Source: JAHFDS01 sp964593795 (lineage in GTDB: Bacteria > Myxococcota_A > Polyangia > JAHFDS01). Taken from it: DNA of 64,000 nucleotides. A model generated the notes under the pieces. The model did no database searches. It saw nothing but the letters and a program-made list of their open reading frames with translations, and was not told the DNA's origin. Made by a program: the position numbers and the translations under genes. Each line of letters begins with the position of its first letter. Position 1 is the first letter of the stretch. Location: the NCBI GenBank assembly GCA_964593795.1, contig CAZQJC010000361.1:1-64000 (forward strand), in the 5' to 3' direction. Shown in pieces: positions 15,921 to 25,349 of the stretch.

Positions 15921-18812
15921 GTGCGCCTGCCCCTGGGACCCATCCGCTTCCTCCTCTGTCTGACCCTCTCCGGCCTCGCGTGCGGTGGACCCGGAGACGG
16001 AGTGCCCACGCGCTGCGTGCAGGAAACGACCGGTCGCCAGCCGGTGCGCCGGTTCCCGTCCGGTGCCACGCTGGCGCTACCCGCCGTGTCGAGCGAGGGG
16101 CCGTGCGCGAAGGTCGCGTGGCGGCTGGAGAGCGCGCCCGCGGAGAACCGCAACGACGTCGTCCTTGGCGCGGACGGCGCGCGCTTCTCGCCGCACGTGC
16201 CCGGCAGCTACCGGTTCACCGCCGGAAGCGACTCGCTCGAGGTGACGGTCATCGACGGCGCGAGCGCGCCTTTTGCGCACTTCAACTACTACCCCGGCCG
16301 GTCCATCGCGACGGTCGGCGAGGCGGTATGGGTCGCGGACGTGTTCGCGCCGCGCATCACCGTGCTCGGCACGGCGGGCCAGACGCAGATCCCCGTGGGT
16401 CCCTGGCCGGTCGCCATCGCGTGGCGCCCGGGCATGGTGCACGCGCTCGTCGCGCAGCGCGCGAGCGATGACCTCGGCCTCGTCGACGTGGCCTCGCAGC
16501 GGCTCGTCGACGCGATCCCCGTCGGCGACGAGCCCGCGGAGGTCGTCGTCTCACCGGACGGCCGCCGGGCGTACGTGTCGCTGGCCGTCGCCGGCGCCGT
16601 GGCGGTGGTCGATCTCGAGCGCCGCGTGGTGACCTCGCGGATCGAGCTCGCGCCCGACGTGCGGGCGCTCGCGCTGTCACCGGACGGGAGCCGGCTCTAC
16701 GCCGCGCGCCTGCGCAGCGGGCAACCGGTGCGCGCGCCCTTTGCCGACACGCCGGTCGCCGCCGAGCGTGACCTGTTCTTCATCGACACCGGGACGGGCA
16801 AGGTGGTGCGCGAGGTGCTCGACGTGGGGGCGACGCTCCGGCACCTCGAGGTCTCGGCGGACGGCAAGACGCTCTACCTCGTCCGCCTGCGCAACGAGAC
16901 GCGGGGCAACCTCGCGGACGGCACGCCCCACTTCCTCGACGAGGTGGTGCGCCTCGACGCGGCGTCCGGCGAGGTGCTGACCAGCGCCGACCTCGGTCGG
17001 CAGGCGAGCGCCGCCGGGTTTGCCGTCAGCCTGCAGGGGCTCGTCGAGCACGAGGGTCTCCTGTGGGTCGCGGCGGAGGGCTCGGACGCCGTGGTCGCCG
17101 TCGACGCCACGACGCTCGCGGAGGTGAGGCGCGTCGCGGTGCCAGGGCGACCGCGCTCGCTCGTGGTCCACGCAGGGCAGCTGTACGTGCACGCCCTGCA
17201 GGGGTTCTCGGTGGCGACGCTCGATCCGCGAACCGGCGGCTCGATCGGCATGACGACGCTCGGCCCCGATCCACGCCCCACCGACGTCGCGCGCGGCCAG
17301 GCGATCTTCACCGGCGCCGGAGAGGGCTACGGGGCCGATCACTCCTGCAACTCCTGTCACGCCGAGGGGCTGACCGACCGGCAGGTCTGGAAGGTCGGCC
17401 CGGTCGACGAGTTCGCCACGCCGCGGCCGCTGTTCTGGCTGGAAGGGACGTACCCGCTCGGGTGGCCGGCGTACCTGAGCGACGTGCGCAACTGGGGTTA
17501 CGAGGGCGGATCGACCATCGGCTCGAGGCCCACGACTGCGCAGGCAGAGGACCTCGGCGCGTACCTCGCGGCGCTCATGCCGCCGCCCCCGGCGAACGAC
17601 TTCACGCGCAAGGACGGCAGCCATTCCGAAGCGGGCCTGCGCGGCAAGGCGCTGTTCGAGGGGAAGGCAGGCTGCACGGCGTGTCACCGCGCCCCGCTCT
17701 TCACGGGCCGCGGCTACTACGCCGAGGGCGTGACGCCCGGGCCGAGCGACGTGCCGTCGCTGGTCGGCGTGTACCGGCACGGGGTGTGGCTCAAGAACGG
17801 CGAGGCGCGCTCGCTGGGCGAGGCGGTCGCGCGCGTGGCGCGCTGGCTCGAGCTCGAGCTCGACGGCGCGTCGCTCGGCGACCTCACACGCTACGTGGCC
17901 GAGTTGACCGCGCGGGACTTCTTCGTGCTCACGTCGAGCCCACGCGCGGGGGACGCCCATGCCGCGGTCGACCGGCCGATCGTGCTCACGTTCTCGCTGC
18001 CGGTCTGGAGCGCGCCGGAGAACCTCGCGCGGGTCCGCGTCCTCGACGACGCGGGCAGCGTGGTGCCCGCCACGATCGCGGCCGAGGGCCGGCACGTCAC
18101 GCTGACGCCCTCGGCGGCGCTCGCCCACGGCCGCGCGTACAAGGTCGAGATCGCCGCGGGCTTCGAGTCGTTCGACGAGCGGCAAACCACGGCGTCGGCG
18201 ATCGACGTCAAGACGGCGAGCGCGCCAGCCCTCACCCTGGGCGAGGCCTATCGATGGTCCTTCGGGGTGCCGACGTTCAACCCGGTGACCGGCCGATTCG
18301 ACGAGGCGACCCTGACTCCGGTGGAGCTGCCAGTCACCGTGGCGCCGACCGCGTCCGGCGCGACGCTCACCTTCGACCTCGGCCAGGGACTGACGTACAC
18401 GCGCCACGCGGTGGTCGACGGCGGCACGCTGCTCCTTCCGCCGCTGCCGGTCCCGGTGGGCCCGACGCTCGCGGACGTGGTGCCCGAGCCGGCCGAGCTC
18501 GTGGACCGAGACGGTGACGGCGTCGCGGACGACGTCGACGGCGTCCTCCGCTTCACCGGCCCCGGGATCCGCTTCGAGGGCCTCGCATGGAAGGTTCGAC
18601 GCCCCGCGTCTGCAGCGAGCTGCACCGAAGAGGCGACCGGGCAGGTCGAGGTGAGCGTCACGCCCGAAGGCGGTGGGCGCATCAGCTGGGGCGGCGAGCC
18701 CGCGCTCGCCCTCTACGTCACCGCCCCCGACGCGACGATCCCCAGCGGGCCGGGGCAGACCGTCGGGGGCCGCGCCTACTGGGTGCTGCAGACGAGCACG
18801 TTCCCGGGCTAA
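15921..18812 (+). CDS. YncE-like beta-propeller and di-haem cytochrome c lipoprotein, C-terminus cut by a stop
   Basis: 963 residues from a GTG start with a lipobox signal (TLSGLAC). Residues about 100-460 are a YncE/NHL-type propeller (VVSPDGRRAYVSL, LSPDGSRLYAAR, VSADGKTLYLVR). Two cytochrome c haem sites follow, CNSCH near residue 475 and CTACH near 584, in a domain like those of di-haem peroxidase relatives, then an Ig-like domain (VDRPIVLTFSLPVW) and further beta domains. It is probably a periplasmic or surface electron-transfer protein. The frame remains open after the TAA at 18810-18812 and codes for 53 more residues with the same codon bias, up to a TGA at 18972-18974, so this allele appears truncated. 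Confidence 0.88.
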   Translation: MRLPLGPIRFLLCLTLSGLACGGPGDGVPTRCVQETTGRQPVRRFPSGATLALPAVSSEGPCAKVAWRLESAPAENRNDVVLGADGARFSPHVPGSYRFTAGSDSLEVTVIDGASAPFAHFNYYPGRSIATVGEAVWVADVFAPRITVLGTAGQTQIPVGPWPVAIAWRPGMVHALVAQRASDDLGLVDVASQRLVDAIPVGDEPAEVVVSPDGRRAYVSLAVAGAVAVVDLERRVVTSRIELAPDVRALALSPDGSRLYAARLRSGQPVRAPFADTPVAAERDLFFIDTGTGKVVREVLDVGATLRHLEVSADGKTLYLVRLRNETRGNLADGTPHFLDEVVRLDAASGEVLTSADLGRQASAAGFAVSLQGLVEHEGLLWVAAEGSDAVVAVDATTLAEVRRVAVPGRPRSLVVHAGQLYVHALQGFSVATLDPRTGGSIGMTTLGPDPRPTDVARGQAIFTGAGEGYGADHSCNSCHAEGLTDRQVWKVGPVDEFATPRPLFWLEGTYPLGWPAYLSDVRNWGYEGGSTIGSRPTTAQAEDLGAYLAALMPPPPANDFTRKDGSHSEAGLRGKALFEGKAGCTACHRAPLFTGRGYYAEGVTPGPSDVPSLVGVYRHGVWLKNGEARSLGEAVARVARWLELELDGASLGDLTRYVAELTARDFFVLTSSPRAGDAHAAVDRPIVLTFSLPVWSAPENLARVRVLDDAGSVVPATIAAEGRHVTLTPSAALAHGRAYKVEIAAGFESFDERQTTASAIDVKTASAPALTLGEAYRWSFGVPTFNPVTGRFDEATLTPVELPVTVAPTASGATLTFDLGQGLTYTRHAVVDGGTLLLPPLPVPVGPTLADVVPEPAELVDRDGDGVADDVDGVLRFTGPGIRFEGLAWKVRRPASAASCTEEATGQVEVSVTPEGGGRISWGGEPALALYVTAPDATIPSGPGQTVGGRAYWVLQTSTFPG

Positions 18813-18974
18813 TTTCCCTCGCCCGTCACGTACGGCCAGGTCCCCGCGGGCGCCAGCGACGTCAGCGCCATGCACGCGGCGACCTTCGAGCCGCTGGCGA
18901 GCGGCAACTGCTACAAGTTCACCGTCACGACGACGGGTTTCGCGACAGGCTCGCGCGTCCTCCGCTGGCCCTGA
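18813..18974 (+). pseudogene. In-frame continuation of the cytochrome gene after its stop
   Basis: Reading on in the same frame gives 53 codons, including GNCYKFTVTTTGFATGSRV, almost all ending in G or C, before TGA. This matches a beta-strand-rich C-terminal tail and is most simply explained by a nonsense change in the codon at 18810-18812. A base-calling error or stop readthrough are alternatives. Confidence 0.7.
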
Positions 18975-19041
18975 CGATCCGACGACGGCGATCCTCGTTT
19001 TCCCGCTCCCCAGCGCGGGATCCCGAACCCAACGCGACGCC

Positions 19042-20421
19042 TCAGGACCGCGGCATGGGCGCCCCCGCGCCCGGGGACAGCCCGAGCGCGACGCGCCAGG
19101 CGACGAGCGCCCGGTGGTGGTCCGCGAGCGCGTCGATGCGCCGCAGGGCGGCCTCCACCGCCGCCTGCTCCCGCAGGTTGACGAGCAGCAGCGTGCCCTC
19201 GCCGAGGAGGAAGCGCTGCAGCTCGGCGGCCGCGAGCCGCTCCGCCACGGAGACCTCGCGCGAGAGCACCTCGGCGCGCTCCCGCGCGACGACGAGGGCG
19301 CTCCGGGCGTCGCGGACCTCCGCGAGCGCCCGGTCGCTGGCAAACCGAAGCTGCGCCTCGGCGCGCGACGAAGCAGCCTCCGCACCACGCAGCCGGCCGT
19401 CCTGGGCGCGCAGGCGGATCGGGATGTCGAGCAGGACCGATGCCTCGATCTCGACCTTGTCGCGCTTGGGGTCTCCGGGGCCCAGGTCGCGCGCCGCCGC
19501 CACCACCAGGTCGAGCCCGGGGAGCCGCTGGTTCCGGGCGAGCCGCGCCTCGACCTCGGCCTGGCTGCTCACGGCGCCGAGGCGCCGCAGCTCCGGCCGC
19601 CGCGCGAGCGCGAGCTCCCCCTCACGACCCACGAGCTCGCCGGGCAGCGCGACCGGTGCTGGCAGTGCGCCGGGGAGTCGCTCGGGGCCAGGGATCTGCG
19701 GCTCCCCGCTCTTCGCACGCAGGAAGAGCCCGAGCTCGATCGCCGCCGCCTCGAGCGCCCGCTCGGCCGCCTGGAGCTGCGCCTCGCGCTGCAGCACCGC
19801 ACGCCGGTTCTCCTCGAGCTCGTATTCGGGCAGGTCTCCCGCAGCGATGCGCACCCTGAGCTGCCCCTCGCGCTCGACCGTGTTCCGAAGCAGCCTGCGG
19901 GTGGTCGCCGCGCGAAGCCCCGCCGCGACCCAGTCGTAGTAGCGCTGGGCACCCAGCCGGAGCAGATCGAGCCGGGTCTGCGCCGCCGCCGCGCGCGCCC
20001 CGTCGACGGCCAGCTGTGCGCGCTCGAGGCCCGCGCGCCGCCGGTCGATCGCGCCATCGCGCAGGATCGGCACCTGGAGCCCTGCCCGCACCTCACCGTA
20101 GCGGTTGGTGTCCTGCTTGCTGTCGTAGAGGGCGAAGGGGCCGTCACCGAGGCGGTACCCGGCGAACAGGCGAGTGCCCCAGAGCGCGGTCGGCTGGTCG
20201 AACGCGGTCTCCAGGTAGGTCGACGGGTACGGTCCCGTCGGCACGAGCTGGGCACGCGTTCGCCAGCCTGGATCGAAGGCGCCCTCGGCCGCGAGGGACT
20301 CGGCACCGGCCGAAGCGCGGTCGGCGGCGGCCGCGGCGATGAGCGGGTGCGTCGCCTCGACCGAGGCCATCACCTCGTCGAGCGAGAGCACCCCGAGCAG
20401 AAGGACCTGGAGCACGGGCAT
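19042..20421 (-). CDS. TolC-family outer-membrane efflux protein
   Basis: 459 residues, ATG at 20421 with AAGGAGGGG eight bases upstream. The family layout is clear: long alpha-helical coiled-coil segments (RRRAGLERAQLAVDGARAAA, ENRRAVLQREAQLQAAERAL) and beta-barrel strands, duplicated about the middle (residues about 20-220 and 260-450). It should form the trimeric outer-membrane exit duct for the HlyD and ABC partners encoded just upstream. The predicted signal region is short (MPVLQVLLLGVLS). The start lies 2 bp beyond the HlyD stop, giving one operon in the order ABC, HlyD, TolC. Confidence 0.9.
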   Translation of the reverse strand: MPVLQVLLLGVLSLDEVMASVEATHPLIAAAAADRASAGAESLAAEGAFDPGWRTRAQLVPTGPYPSTYLETAFDQPTALWGTRLFAGYRLGDGPFALYDSKQDTNRYGEVRAGLQVPILRDGAIDRRRAGLERAQLAVDGARAAAAQTRLDLLRLGAQRYYDWVAAGLRAATTRRLLRNTVEREGQLRVRIAAGDLPEYELEENRRAVLQREAQLQAAERALEAAAIELGLFLRAKSGEPQIPGPERLPGALPAPVALPGELVGREGELALARRPELRRLGAVSSQAEVEARLARNQRLPGLDLVVAAARDLGPGDPKRDKVEIEASVLLDIPIRLRAQDGRLRGAEAASSRAEAQLRFASDRALAEVRDARSALVVARERAEVLSREVSVAERLAAAELQRFLLGEGTLLLVNLREQAAVEAALRRIDALADHHRALVAWRVALGLSPGAGAPMPRS

Positions 20422-20423
20422 CT

Positions 20424-21782
20424 CTACTTCCCCTCCTTGGAATCGGGCTTCTTGGCGTCGTGGCCCGGCCCGGGAGTTGCGGCGCGGCCGGGCAGCGACG
20501 GCGGAAAGCCGTTCCACTGCCGCCACAGCTCGTAGCCGAGCGAGACCCTGCCGAGCATGACCCAGCCCACCGCGCGCACGCCCTGGCGCAGCACGCCCGG
20601 CGCGGGCCACGGCTCCCTGCCGTCGGGCACCACCACGACCCGGAAGCGCCCGTGGCCGTCGTCCGCGGGATCCACGAAGGCCACGCGCCCCCCGAACGTC
20701 CCGACCGCGGCCTGCGGCCAGCCGGAGAACGCGAGCGCCGGCCAGCCCTCGAGCTGCAGCCGCACCTCCCTGCCCGCCGCCACGAGCGGCATATCGTTGC
20801 CGCTCACCCAGAGCTCCACCGCGCGGTCCGCGGTGTCCGGGACGATCACGCACAGGACGTCTCCGGACTTGACCATCTCGCCGCCCTGCCGCGCCACGAC
20901 GCGCTGGATCGTGCCGTCGCGGGTGGCCTTGACCTCCTGCACCGTCTGCCGCGCGAGCCGGACGTCGATGCGCGCGAGCTCGGCGATGGCGGAGGCGATC
21001 TCGCCCTCTGCAATCGCGCGCGTGGCCCCGGCATCCTGGATGGTCGCGCTCGTGTCCGCGAGGATGCGGGTCTGGTCGGCCGCCAGCGCCGACTCCTCGT
21101 TGCGCGCCGCCGCGAGCGACGTCTCGGCGCGGTCGAGGTCCGTGCGCGCGCGCGCCTCCTCGAGCTCCGCGAACTCGAGCTGCCGGCGCGACGACAGCCC
21201 GCCGCCGAGGAGTTGGCGCTGCCGGTCGAGGTTCAGGCGCGCCGTACGGTGCGCCGCGGCTGAGGCCACGATGGCCTGCTCCGCCGCCCGCACGCGGTCG
21301 CGCGCCATCTGCACGCGGGCCCCCGCGCCCTGTGCCGCCGACTTCCGCGAGCTCTCGAGCGAGCCGATGCGTCCGCCCACGGAGGAGGCGCGCCGGCGAG
21401 CCGCCTCGATGCGCGCGTGCACGGCCTGGCGCTCGGCCTCGAGCCGCATCAGGATGAGCGGGTCGTTGTCCGCGAGGTCCACGATGCGCTGGCCTGCCGT
21501 GACGTGGTCGCCCTCGCGCACGTGCCAGGTCACCACGCGCCCCTCGATGGGCGCCTCGATGCTCTGCTGCCGATCTGCCGGCGAGTAGGCGATCACGGCG
21601 CCGCTTCCCTGGGAGGTCTGCTGCCAGGGCGTCACGGCGAGCACGAGCGCCGCGAGGACGAGCGCAAGGACGAGGAGCCGCGCGAGGACGCGCGTCGCGC
21701 GGGCCCGGCCGACGTGGCGCAGGAGCGCGCGGGCGACCGCCGCCTCGTGGGCGGCCTCTTCGTGCGTGCGTGCGGCGCTCAT
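20424..21782 (-). CDS. HlyD-family membrane fusion protein
   Basis: 452 residues. One N-terminal membrane helix (about residues 34-55, VLARLLVLALVLAALVLAV), a biotinyl-lipoyl-like half-motif (IEAPIEGRVVTWHVREGDHV) and its partner (KATRDGTIQRVVARQGGEMV) flanking a long alpha-hairpin (about residues 105-290), then a beta-barrel domain. It bridges the inner-membrane ABC protein to the TolC duct. The ATG overlaps the ABC stop (ATGA). The C-terminal tail (GPGHDAKKPDSKEGK) is hydrophilic and unusual in length. The cargo is unknown: no RTX-type or double-Gly leader substrate was found beside the operon. Confidence 0.9.
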   Translation of the reverse strand: MSAARTHEEAAHEAAVARALLRHVGRARATRVLARLLVLALVLAALVLAVTPWQQTSQGSGAVIAYSPADRQQSIEAPIEGRVVTWHVREGDHVTAGQRIVDLADNDPLILMRLEAERQAVHARIEAARRRASSVGGRIGSLESSRKSAAQGAGARVQMARDRVRAAEQAIVASAAAHRTARLNLDRQRQLLGGGLSSRRQLEFAELEEARARTDLDRAETSLAAARNEESALAADQTRILADTSATIQDAGATRAIAEGEIASAIAELARIDVRLARQTVQEVKATRDGTIQRVVARQGGEMVKSGDVLCVIVPDTADRAVELWVSGNDMPLVAAGREVRLQLEGWPALAFSGWPQAAVGTFGGRVAFVDPADDGHGRFRVVVVPDGREPWPAPGVLRQGVRAVGWVMLGRVSLGYELWRQWNGFPPSLPGRAATPGPGHDAKKPDSKEGK

Positions 21783-23902
21783 CGCTGCACCAGGCTGGCG
21801 CGGGTCGAGACGAGCCGCAGCGAGCCACCGCCGAGCTCGTACAGGCGATCCACCTCGGGCAACGCCTCGCGGTCCGGGGCCACCACGACCAGCGTCCAGG
21901 GCGCCTCCGGGCCCGCGAGCCGCTCCAGCAGGCTCGCACGCACGGCGGCGGGCAGCGCGGCGAGCGGCTGGTCGAGGAGCAAGAGGCGCGGCCGGCCCAC
22001 GAGCGCCCGCGCCGTGACGAGCCGCTCCACCTGGCCGCGCGACAGCGGTGCCCCACCGGTTTCAAGGGGCGTGTCGATCCCGGCCGGGAGCGCGGCCACC
22101 TCGTCGAGCAGACCTACCATCTCGAGCGCGCTGCGCACCGCCTCGGACGAAATGTCCCGGCGGCCGACCCGAACGTTCTCGGCGATCGTGCCGGCGAAGA
22201 CCTCCGCTCCGCGGACGAGGGCCACGCTCGCGCGCTCCTCGAGCAGCCCGCGCACCTCGCGTCCGTCGAGCTGCACGCGGCCTGCGCGTGGCACCTCGAG
22301 CCCGGCGAGGACCTGGAGGAGCGCCGACTTCCCGCTACCGCTCGGCCCCACGATGCCGACCCGGCTACCGGCCGGCACGTCGAGGTCGATGCCCTCGAGG
22401 AGCGGCTCGCCGAAGGGGCTCGAGAGCGCGATCCCGTGCAGGACGACCCCGGCGGCGCCCGCGGCCGGCGAGTGTCCGTGGGAGATCGGCTCGAGCGGCA
22501 GCGCCGCGAGGTGCACGAGCTTGTCACTCGCGCCCACGAGGTCGTAGACGGCCTCGAGCACCTTGCCGAGCTTGCCGAAGCTCGCGACCACGGCCGTCAC
22601 GAGGAGCTCGGCCGCGACGAGCTGCCCGAGCGAGAGCTGCCGCTCGATGACCAGCCAGCCGCCGATCGCGAGGAGCGACGTGCTCGCCAGGACCTGCACC
22701 GCCAGCGTGCCGACCGTCTGCCGGAAGAGCACGGAGAAGTGTCGCCTCCTGGCGGAGAGCCAGCCCCCGACGAGGTCCTCGGCGCGCGCCATCGCCAGCG
22801 CAGGTCCCTCGTGGAGCTTGAACGTCGTCGGGTTTCGCGCGAGCTCGTCGAGCCAGGCGCCGAGGTCGTGCTTGCGCTTCGACTCGGCGATCGCGGTGGG
22901 CGCGCCGCCGCGCCCGAGCCCCACGACGATGAGGATCATGGACCCGACGAGGAGCACGTCGAACGCCAGCAGCACCGGGTGGTAGAAGGCCAGCACGAGC
23001 AGCCCCACCAGCGCCTGCAGCGCCATCGTGACGCCATCGAGCAGCAGCACCGCGGAGCCCTTCTGCACCGTCACGGCCTCGAAGAACCAGTTGGCCAGCG
23101 AGGCGGGATCGACGTGCGCGGCCGCCTCGGGGCGCAGCCGCGGCAAGCGGTGGGCGAGATCGAGCGCGACGCGCACCATGGCGCGCTGCTGCACGCGCTC
23201 GACGACCCACGCCTGCAGCGCCCGCAGCGCCGCCGCGAGCACGAGGCCGCCGAAGACCAGGATCGACAGCACCACGAGCGGCTGCACCAGGCGACCGAAC
23301 GCCACGGTGTTGACGATCATCTGCACGCCGACCGGGATGACGAGCGACAGGAGGCCGACGCCCGCCGCGTACACGACGGTCACGCCGACGTCCGCGCGCT
23401 CCAGCCGGACAAGGCGCGCGAGCGTCCGCCTCGGCGTCTCGGGCTGGTGCGCGTGCTCGGCGTGGGAGAGGCCCTCGCCGTCGGGCTCGCCGAGGGGCAG
23501 GAGCGGCACCGCGGAGACCCAGGAGAGCGCCTCGTCATCGGCGCCGAAGAGCGCCTGCGCCGCGGCGAGCCCGAGCGTGCGCTTGCCTTCGAGGTCCGAG
23601 ACCACGAGCTTGCGGCCCCGGCGCTCGAGCACGGCGATGGCTCGCGCCCCCGCGGATCCCTCCACGACCGTGACGACGGGCAGCGAGGTGTCCAGAGAGC
23701 CGCGCACGAGCTCCGCCAGGCTCGAGGTGTGCACCTCGACGTCGAGACCGAGCTCGCGGCCTACCGCGAGGAGCGCCTGGGGCCAGGGCTCACCCGCGGA
23801 TCGCGACTCGAGGCGGCGGCGCGCCGGCTCCCGATCCAGGCTTCGCCCGAGCGTGGCCTGGAGCCGCGCGAGCACATCCAGCTGCGCATGAAGAAGGTCC
23901 AT
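21779..23902 (-). CDS. ABC exporter (permease-ATPase) with degenerate ATPase motifs
   Basis: About 707 residues. ATG 23902 has GGAGG 12 bases upstream; ATG 23932 would add ten residues. Residues about 1-150 resemble a C39-peptidase-like domain without catalytic Cys, as in type I secretion exporters of RTX proteins. Six membrane segments lie at about 175-440. The nucleotide-binding domain has an intact Walker A (GPSGSGKSALL) and signature LSRGQ, but the Walker B glutamate is Gln (LLLLDQPLAAL), the Q-loop Gln is missing (VALVRGAEVF) and the H-loop His is missing (LVVVAPDREAL). Those residues normally drive ATP hydrolysis, so turnover may be slow or need a partner subunit. It is coupled to HlyD and lies downstream of nhaR. 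Confidence 0.88.
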   Translation of the reverse strand: MDLLHAQLDVLARLQATLGRSLDREPARRRLESRSAGEPWPQALLAVGRELGLDVEVHTSSLAELVRGSLDTSLPVVTVVEGSAGARAIAVLERRGRKLVVSDLEGKRTLGLAAAQALFGADDEALSWVSAVPLLPLGEPDGEGLSHAEHAHQPETPRRTLARLVRLERADVGVTVVYAAGVGLLSLVIPVGVQMIVNTVAFGRLVQPLVVLSILVFGGLVLAAALRALQAWVVERVQQRAMVRVALDLAHRLPRLRPEAAAHVDPASLANWFFEAVTVQKGSAVLLLDGVTMALQALVGLLVLAFYHPVLLAFDVLLVGSMILIVVGLGRGGAPTAIAESKRKHDLGAWLDELARNPTTFKLHEGPALAMARAEDLVGGWLSARRRHFSVLFRQTVGTLAVQVLASTSLLAIGGWLVIERQLSLGQLVAAELLVTAVVASFGKLGKVLEAVYDLVGASDKLVHLAALPLEPISHGHSPAAGAAGVVLHGIALSSPFGEPLLEGIDLDVPAGSRVGIVGPSGSGKSALLQVLAGLEVPRAGRVQLDGREVRGLLEERASVALVRGAEVFAGTIAENVRVGRRDISSEAVRSALEMVGLLDEVAALPAGIDTPLETGGAPLSRGQVERLVTARALVGRPRLLLLDQPLAALPAAVRASLLERLAGPEAPWTLVVVAPDREALPEVDRLYELGGGSLRLVSTRASLVQR

Positions 23903-23989
23903 CCGTCCGTCGGTCCTCCGAGGCCAGAGCATGCACCTCGTCTACAGATTGTCAAAACAGATAAAACTGCAACAATCAATCGATCCAAT

Positions 23990-24901
23990 CTATGCATTGG
24001 CAGCCGCGAAGAGCGTCGAGCGCGCCGCCGCGGAGATCGCGGCGACCGCGGGGTGGCGGATCTTCCGTTCGACGGAGATCGCGTAGAAGCGCTCGGTGAT
24101 GGCGTCCGTGCGGCCGATGACCTGGACGCCGTACATGCTCCGGACCTGCTCCTCGATCGCGCTCGGCGCCACGAACGCCCCGGCGCCGGCCTGACCGAAC
24201 ACCTTGGCGAGCGCGCTGTCCTCGAGCTCGGCCACCACGCGGGGGCGGACCTGCGTGACCTCGAACCAGTGCTCGAGGGCCCTCCTGAGCACGGTGCCCT
24301 CGAGCGGGAGGAGGAACGGCTCGCCGTCGAGGGTGCGCGGGAAGCCGCGCCGCAGGGCGGCGGCGCGCGCGGACGACGAGAAGAACGTCACCCCGCACTG
24401 GCCGAGCAGGTGGTTGAACGCGCGCACGCGGGCGCCGGGCCCGATGGGCGCGTCCGTGATCACGAGGTCCAGCTCGTGGATGGCCAGCGCGCCGAGGAGC
24501 CGCTCCGGGGCGTCCTCGCGGCACACCACCACGAGGTCCTCGACCTCGCGCATCGCGGGCGCGAGGAGCTCGTAGGCGATCAGCTTCGGGACCACGTCGG
24601 CGATCCCCACGTGGAGCCGCTGGCCGCGGCCGCCCACCTGGCCCTTGACCGCCTCCTGCAGCTCACGCCCGATCGAGAAGATGTCGTCGGCGTACTGCTG
24701 GACCATCCGGCCGACGTCGGTGAGCACGAGGCCGCGACCATGCTTGGCGAAGAGCTTGTGCCCGAGCTGCCCCTCGAGCGCGCGGATCTGGCTCGACAGC
24801 GTGGGCTGCGCCAGCCGCAGCCGCTCGGCGGCCCGGGTCACGCTGCCCTCGCGGGCGACGGTCCAGAAGTAGAGCAGGTGGTGGTAGTTGAGCCATTCCA
24901 T
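23990..24901 (-). CDS. nhaR: NhaR-like LysR-family transcriptional activator
   Basis: 303 residues from ATG 24901 (an in-frame TTG lies six bases earlier). The N-terminus MEWLNYHHLLYFWTVAREGS and HTH AAERLRLAQPTLSSQIRAL match NhaR closely, as do the periplasmic-binding-like effector region (VGIADVVPKLIAYELL, LDLVITDAPIGPG, CGVTFF) and the C-terminal ERKIRHPAV. In enterics NhaR activates the Na+/H+ antiporter gene nhaA in response to sodium, and biofilm polysaccharide genes. No nhaA is in the window; the co-directional export operon 88 bp downstream and the divergent hibernation factor are the nearest candidate targets (inference). Confidence 0.87.
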   Translation of the reverse strand: MEWLNYHHLLYFWTVAREGSVTRAAERLRLAQPTLSSQIRALEGQLGHKLFAKHGRGLVLTDVGRMVQQYADDIFSIGRELQEAVKGQVGGRGQRLHVGIADVVPKLIAYELLAPAMREVEDLVVVCREDAPERLLGALAIHELDLVITDAPIGPGARVRAFNHLLGQCGVTFFSSSARAAALRRGFPRTLDGEPFLLPLEGTVLRRALEHWFEVTQVRPRVVAELEDSALAKVFGQAGAGAFVAPSAIEEQVRSMYGVQVIGRTDAITERFYAISVERKIRHPAVAAISAAARSTLFAAANA

Positions 24902-24996
24902 CGTCAATCTCTATGTATACGCGCATTCTTATCTATTTCTAGATGCTTTGCGGAGGCCTCATGTTGAGCGCGTGGGCGTCAGCCCCGGGAGGTCCC
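24902..24996. promoter_or_regulatory. AT-rich divergent promoter region, nhaR / hibernation factor
   Basis: A locally AT-rich stretch (TATGTATACGCGCATTC, TTATCTATTTCTAG) in an otherwise GC-rich context separates two divergent genes. It probably carries both promoters; exact -35/-10 elements cannot be fixed by eye. Confidence 0.4.
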
Positions 24997-25332
24997 ATGA
25001 GCATCGAGCTAAGAATCGGCGGCGACCTGCACCTGTCCTCGAGCGAGCGGACGCTGCTGGAGGACCGGATCCACCTCGCGCTGTCACGCTTCAGGCTTCG
25101 CCTCGGACGCGTGACCGTGCACGTGTCGGACGAGAACGGCCCACGCGGCGGGGTCGACAAGCACGTGGTCCTCGTGGTCGCCCTCCGGGAAGGCGAGCCG
25201 GTCGTCGTCGAGGACCGCGGGGAGCAGCTTCGCCCCCTGATCCTGCGGGCCACGGCGCGCGCCAGCCAGGCGTTGGAGAGGGCCGCCGGCCGCGCGCGCG
25301 CCTCGCGGCGAGCGGCGCTCGGCGCCCGGTAA
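24997..25332 (+). CDS. HPF/RaiA-family ribosome hibernation factor
   Basis: 111 residues. ATG 24997 is chosen because GGGAGG lies five bases upstream; ORF extensions to 24961 or 24943 lack such a site. The pattern IGGDLHLSSSERTLLEDRI, VTVHVSDENGPRGGVDKHV and VVVEDRGEQL is the beta-alpha-beta-beta-beta-alpha fold of short HPF/RaiA proteins, which bind the 30S decoding site and stop translation in stationary phase or stress. It lacks the C-terminal dimerisation domain of long HPF. It is encoded alone and divergent from nhaR, which hints at salt or stress control (inference). Confidence 0.87.
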   Translation: MSIELRIGGDLHLSSSERTLLEDRIHLALSRFRLRLGRVTVHVSDENGPRGGVDKHVVLVVALREGEPVVVEDRGEQLRPLILRATARASQALERAAGRARASRRAALGAR

Positions 25333-25349
25333 CGGGCCAGGCCCGCGCG

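Noticed and set aside
21779..24901. A Na+/H+ antiporter system because of nhaR
   Set aside because: The co-directional genes encode an ABC exporter, HlyD and TolC; nothing resembles NhaA.
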